This document shows positions 17,415 through 20,332 of a DNA stretch of 20,332 bases, in pieces (positions within the stretch are counted from its first letter, which is position 1; every line of letters starts with the position of its first letter). Source of the stretch: Lachnospiraceae bacterium UBA3692 (GTDB lineage Bacteria; Bacillota; Clostridia; Lachnospirales; Lachnospiraceae). The position numbers and the translations under genes are program-made. The stretch covers positions 1,983 through 22,314 of the forward strand of contig DFIR01000042.1 of the NCBI GenBank assembly GCA_002372815.1, written 5' to 3'. The notes under the pieces are model-generated. The model was not told the DNA's origin. It did no database searches and saw only the letters and a program-made list of their open reading frames with translations.

Positions 17415-18080
17415 TCACATGTGCAGATATTTCATCGCCGCGTTCCAGAGCATCCGGCCCCGGAAGATCGCGATGGCGCTGACCAGGATCAGCAGGACCG
17501 CCATGCTGATGACGGCGGGCGCGATGAAGCGGTTCGTGCCCCGCAGGATCGGAACGATCTGGAACATCCCCAGAAGGATCTCGAACAGCGGGTACAGAAT
17601 GAATTCCTCCAGGGCCATGTCCATCGCGTATCCGGCGATGAAGGTGAAGATGACCACGGCCGGAAACATCATGGGGAGCACCCAGATGACGGAGAAACCG
17701 TTGTGGACCAGCAGCCGGTCGATCAGCAGCACGACGCCCATGGCCGCGACTGCCTGGACCGCCATGAGCATGAGGACGTTGCTGCGGTAGTAGACGGCCA
17801 CCATGTAGTCCGCCCACCCCAGCACGATCCCCGCGATCACGATCAGCGTCCACCCGAGGCGGAACCCGGAGATGATCTGGGCCGCGCCGAAGCAGATGAC
17901 CGCGCTGACGCAGAGGAAGGTGACGATCCGCGTCATCAGCGCATAGCTGACCCTGGGCCTGGGAATATTCTTAAACGGATCCTCCTGCGGCGCTCCCGTT
18001 CCCCGCAGCTGTCCCTGACAGAGGGGGCATCTCGCCTTGCTTCCCCGGATCCTGATCCTGCATTTCGGACAATACTGCAT
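17415..18080 (-). CDS. Zinc-ribbon six-helix membrane protein (DUF6320-like)
   Basis: A 221-residue protein with an N-terminal zinc ribbon, Cys4, Cys7, Cys18 and Cys21 (YCPKC and CPLC), a short proline-containing linker (PFKNIPRPRVSY), and six hydrophobic segments at about 47-70, 74-97, 101-121, 129-151, 157-179 and 185-205. I recognise it as similar to the DUF6320 proteins that accompany alcohol acetyltransferase-like genes in Clostridia; this is from memory. Function is unknown. The ribbon could mediate protein contact with the neighbouring acyltransferase or esterase on the cytosolic side. ATG 18080 has GGAGGAGGA about 6-8 nt upstream and starts right at the ribbon; an ATG at 18107 would put the SD inside the gene. 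Its first 110 nt lie inside the acyltransferase gene in another frame. Confidence 0.85.
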   Translation of the reverse strand: MQYCPKCRIRIRGSKARCPLCQGQLRGTGAPQEDPFKNIPRPRVSYALMTRIVTFLCVSAVICFGAAQIISGFRLGWTLIVIAGIVLGWADYMVAVYYRSNVLMLMAVQAVAAMGVVLLIDRLLVHNGFSVIWVLPMMFPAVVIFTFIAGYAMDMALEEFILYPLFEILLGMFQIVPILRGTNRFIAPAVISMAVLLILVSAIAIFRGRMLWNAAMKYLHM

Positions 18081-19344
18081 CTGTATCCTCCTCCGGCCAG
18101 TTGTCATTCGTTGCGATCTCGGTGTCGATCCCCAGGTCCGCGATCCTCCGGAAGAACCGCATCATGACCGGGTGGGACTCAAACGCGCTTGCCACCCCGA
18201 AGCACATGCGGTCCCCGAACGAGCTCACGCAGATCTGTACGTCCGGCGCCGCCATGAAGCAGCTGAACCGGTCGATATACGGCGCGAAAGGTTCCGGCAC
18301 CGTGATCTTCCCGACATTCGACACCGTGCCGGTGATCCCCTTCTGCCTGTCGGCGCTGACCGCTCCGATCACGAAGTTCTTGAGGATCAGCGGGACCGTC
18401 TTGATCATCGGGTTGTTCTCCAGCCGGGCGTAGCTGTTCATCGTGAACTTCACCTGTTCGGCGTCCAGCTGGCGCTTCATGGAAGCCCGCACTTCCCTCA
18501 CGATACTCTCCAGCGTCCCGTCATAGAGAGCCGGGTCGAAGGCGACATTGACGACACCGAAGAAGTTGCGCGCCGTCTCGCTGGGAAAATAGTTGCGCAG
18601 GTTTACCGGCACGCTCAGGACGACCGGCATCTTCTTCTCCCGCACCGACATCCCGCGGACGATGGCCTCGATGAAAAGAGCGGTTGTGAAGACGGCCGTC
18701 GTGGCGCCGTACTCCCGGGCTCTGGCCAGGAAAGACGAGACGGGCACCGTGCCCTCGATCAGATGCGTCTGCAGGTGCTCGTCCCTCTCCCCGTGCAGGC
18801 GGTAGGCGCGGCGCGGGAGCCGCTCAGCGGGCTTCTGGCGGCTGTCGCTCTGATAATATCTCTCAAAAGCGTCCTCCTCCTTCTCCTTGGTGCTGGACCG
18901 CTCCGTGTCCTCCTCAAATTCGATCCCGTGCCGGATCGACAGGTAGGCGCAGACGATCGCCTTGAGAAAAGAGACGGCGCCGGTCCCGTCCGTCAGGACG
19001 TGGAACATCTCCAGGTTGATGCGGCGCCGGTAATAGTTGACGCGGTAGAGAAGTCTGCGGCGTCCCGGGTGATACAGGGCGCTGCAGGCGGGCTTCTTCA
19101 CAGGCTGTACGACCGCGCGGATGCTGCTGCTGTCCAGGTAGTACCAGAACAGCCCTTTCCTCAGGATGCTCGCGAAGTGGGGGAAGTCCGGGGCCGTCCT
19201 GTCCAGCGCCTGCTGCAGGACCGCCTCGTCGATCTCCTCGTTCAGCTCGCAGCTGATGCGGAAGACGCGGGTGTCCGCGCCTCTTGTCGTGGAGGGCACG
19301 ATCTTCGCTGCGTTATCCAGTTCATACCATTTCGGCTGTGCCAT
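17971..19344 (-). CDS. Condensation-fold acyltransferase, alcohol acetyltransferase-like
   Basis: A 457-residue protein of the CoA-dependent acyltransferase / condensation-domain superfamily. The catalytic HxxxDG is HVLTDG at 115-120, inside EMFHVLTDGTGAVSF. The second half has LSVPVNLRNYFPSETARNFFG, a segment typical of alcohol acetyltransferase-like and WS/DGAT-type enzymes, and a C-terminal region ending near FFRRIADLGIDTEI. The family moves acyl groups from CoA or carrier proteins to hydroxyls or amines; the acceptor here is unknown. No signal peptide or membrane helix is seen. The last 36 residues are low complexity (Gly, Ser, Ala, Pro, Gln) and are encoded within the next gene in a different frame. 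GGAGG lies 4 nt before ATG 19344. It is probably the first gene of a six-gene operon ending with the CPBP protease. Confidence 0.85.
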   Translation of the reverse strand: MAQPKWYELDNAAKIVPSTTRGADTRVFRISCELNEEIDEAVLQQALDRTAPDFPHFASILRKGLFWYYLDSSSIRAVVQPVKKPACSALYHPGRRRLLYRVNYYRRRINLEMFHVLTDGTGAVSFLKAIVCAYLSIRHGIEFEEDTERSSTKEKEEDAFERYYQSDSRQKPAERLPRRAYRLHGERDEHLQTHLIEGTVPVSSFLARAREYGATTAVFTTALFIEAIVRGMSVREKKMPVVLSVPVNLRNYFPSETARNFFGVVNVAFDPALYDGTLESIVREVRASMKRQLDAEQVKFTMNSYARLENNPMIKTVPLILKNFVIGAVSADRQKGITGTVSNVGKITVPEPFAPYIDRFSCFMAAPDVQICVSSFGDRMCFGVASAFESHPVMMRFFRRIADLGIDTEIATNDNWPEEDTDAVLSEMQDQDPGKQGEMPPLSGTAAGNGSAAGGSV

Positions 19345-19360
19345 CTTTCCTCCAGAGGGG

Positions 19361-19409
19361 TAATAAAATGACCGGATCCTCCGCTTATTATAGCAGAAGA
19401 TCCGGTCAT
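19361..19409 (-). terminator. Strong hairpin terminator after the uracil permease gene
   Basis: On the minus strand ATGACCGGATCTTCTGCT (18 nt) pairs fully with AGCGGAGGATCCGGTCAT, with two G-T wobbles and a 6-nt loop ATAATA. The T-rich run TTTATTA follows directly. There is no T-run on the opposite strand, so it acts leftward. It starts 45 nt after the permease stop and ends about 17 nt before the acyltransferase start codon. Confidence 0.88.
19387..19395 (-). promoter_or_regulatory. Extended -10 element within the terminator hairpin (candidate promoter of the acyltransferase operon)
   Basis: TGCTATAAT on the minus strand, identical to the extended -10 of the rpmE promoter, lies in the 5' arm and loop of the hairpin. 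At 17 nt spacing the -35 position reads AAGACG, a poor match, so activity would depend on the extended -10. A transcript from here would carry only the 3' arm. It is the only promoter-like site between the terminator and the operon. Confidence 0.45.
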
Positions 19410-19427
19410 CGTCTTTGTGATTCTAAT

Positions 19428-19451
19428 GGCTGTCAGTTGAGGCTCACAGCC
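19428..19451 (-). other. Small hairpin directly after the uracil permease stop
   Basis: The minus strand has GGCTGT and ACAGCC arms (6 bp) around a 12-nt loop, 3 nt after the stop codon. There is no T-tract, so it is not a terminator by itself. It may stabilise the 3' end together with the larger hairpin at 19368-19409, or be chance. Confidence 0.3.
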
Positions 19452-19454
19452 GGA

Positions 19455-20332
19455 TCAATCCTTGAGCGTGCCCTTCTCGATGCTCTCGGCGATGGTCTCA
19501 CCGGAGATCACTTCGAAGTTGACGCCCGTGCGGCTTGCCTTCTCCTCGTCGAAATCATAATCCTTGCCGGGCAGGATCGCGTTCAGCAGGATGCCGACCA
19601 GGGAGCCGGTCGCAAGACCGGAGAGGCTCAGGTTCATGGTGCCGATCGGGAAGTTCAGGGCGCCGACGCCGGAGTAGCTGATACCGATGGAGAGCACCAG
19701 GATCAGGGCAGCCACCAACACGTTGCGGCTCTTGGAGAAATCCACGTTGTTCTCGACGAGGTTGCGCACGCCGACCGCGGAGATCATTCCGTAGAGGACC
19801 AGCGAGATGCCGCCGATCGTCGCGCTCGGCATCACCTCGATCACCGCCGCGAACTTCGGGCAGAAGGAGAACAGGATGGCGAAGTAGGCGGCGATCCGGA
19901 TCACGAAGGGATCATACACTTTGGTGAGGGTCAGCACGCCGGTGTTCTCGCCGTAGGTCGTGTTGGCGGGGGCGCCGAACAGGGAAGCGATCGTGGTCGC
20001 AAGGCCGTCGCCGGTCAGCGTTCTGTGCAGGCCGGGATCCTTGATGTAGTTGATGCCGACCGTCGAGGAGATCGCGGAGATATCGCCGATGTGCTCCATC
20101 ATGGTCGCCAGCGCGATCGGGACGATCGTGACGATGGCGCTGAACAGGAGGGCGCCGTCCAGGTTTCCGCCCGTGAAGATCGAGAAGACCGTGCGCTCAT
20201 AGTGGATCGGGAAGCCGAACCAGGCCGCTTCCTTCACGGGGGTGAAGTCGATGTTGCCGGTGAGGGCCGCGCAGATGTAGGAGCCGAGGACGCCCAGCAG
20301 GATCGGGACGATCTTGATCATGCCCTTGCCCC
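19455..20332 (-). CDS. uraA: Uracil permease (UraA/PyrP, NCS2 family), C-terminal part
   Basis: The open frame enters from the right edge and ends with TGA at 19455, giving about 292 residues of the C-terminal two thirds of an NCS2 nucleobase transporter. The family carries uracil into the cell with H+. MEHIGD and NTTYGEN contain the two acidic residues that in E. coli UraA contact uracil and the proton (Glu241 and Glu290), and GAPANTTYGENTG is characteristic of uracil rather than purine members. VMPSATIGGISLVLYGMI and the later helices match the fold, with repeated hydrophobic segments. The last ~35 residues are a polar cytosolic tail. A strong terminator follows, so this gene closes its own transcription unit. 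The start and any PyrR or attenuator control lie outside the window. Confidence 0.93.
   Translation of the reverse strand, partial: GKGMIKIVPILLGVLGSYICAALTGNIDFTPVKEAAWFGFPIHYERTVFSIFTGGNLDGALLFSAIVTIVPIALATMMEHIGDISAISSTVGINYIKDPGLHRTLTGDGLATTIASLFGAPANTTYGENTGVLTLTKVYDPFVIRIAAYFAILFSFCPKFAAVIEVMPSATIGGISLVLYGMISAVGVRNLVENNVDFSKSRNVLVAALILVLSIGISYSGVGALNFPIGTMNLSLSGLATGSLVGILLNAILPGKDYDFDEEKASRTGVNFEVISGETIAESIEKGTLKD

Noticed and set aside
15821..17482. Open frame on the + strand of 553 codons
   Set aside because: It is antisense to addB and the esterase gene, with no recognisable domain and no good ribosome binding site.
18037..19371. Open frame on the + strand of 444 codons
   Set aside because: It is antisense to the acyltransferase gene, whose HxxxDG and LRNYF motifs are on the minus strand.

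Overview
The window is GC-rich bacterial chromosome in which every convincing gene lies on the minus strand, so transcription runs from high to low coordinates. AddA/AddB recombination genes, a DUF1385 (YqhQ-type) gene next to rpmE/prmC/prfA, zinc-binding L31 and canonical GGAGG ribosome binding sites point to a Firmicute, probably a GC-rich Clostridia member near Lachnospiraceae. That placement is inferred from gene content, not from a marker search.

Reading in the direction of transcription, the right edge (20332 to 19455) holds the 3' part of a uracil permease gene. It ends at a strong hairpin terminator (about 19409-19361), whose tip also carries a perfect extended -10 box that may start the next unit. 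That unit looks like one long operon: a condensation-fold (alcohol acetyltransferase-like) acyltransferase, a six-helix membrane protein with a zinc ribbon, a pectin-acetylesterase-fold serine hydrolase, addB, addA and a CPBP-family membrane protease. The genes are close together or overlap. The acyltransferase and zinc-ribbon genes share 110 nt in different frames, and addA and the protease gene share ATGA.

A clear sigma-A promoter (8057-8029) then drives rpmE through an ~85-nt leader containing a hairpin. Just after rpmE there is a good intrinsic terminator (7707-7677), followed by a tight run: yqhQ-like (DUF1385), prmC, prfA, a monofunctional AroQ-type chorismate mutase, ppx, ppk1, and a truncated NhaC-family Na+/H+ antiporter gene that leaves the left edge. 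Translation termination (RF1 and its glutamine methyltransferase) therefore sits beside polyphosphate turnover (Ppx and Ppk1).

No rRNA, tRNA, CRISPR array, insertion sequence or phage gene was seen. No stretch longer than about 130 bases lacks a gene. The best candidates for something undescribed are the acyltransferase / zinc-ribbon membrane protein / esterase cassette with its long coding overlap, the promoter-in-terminator arrangement before it, and the lysine-rich insert in Ppk1.
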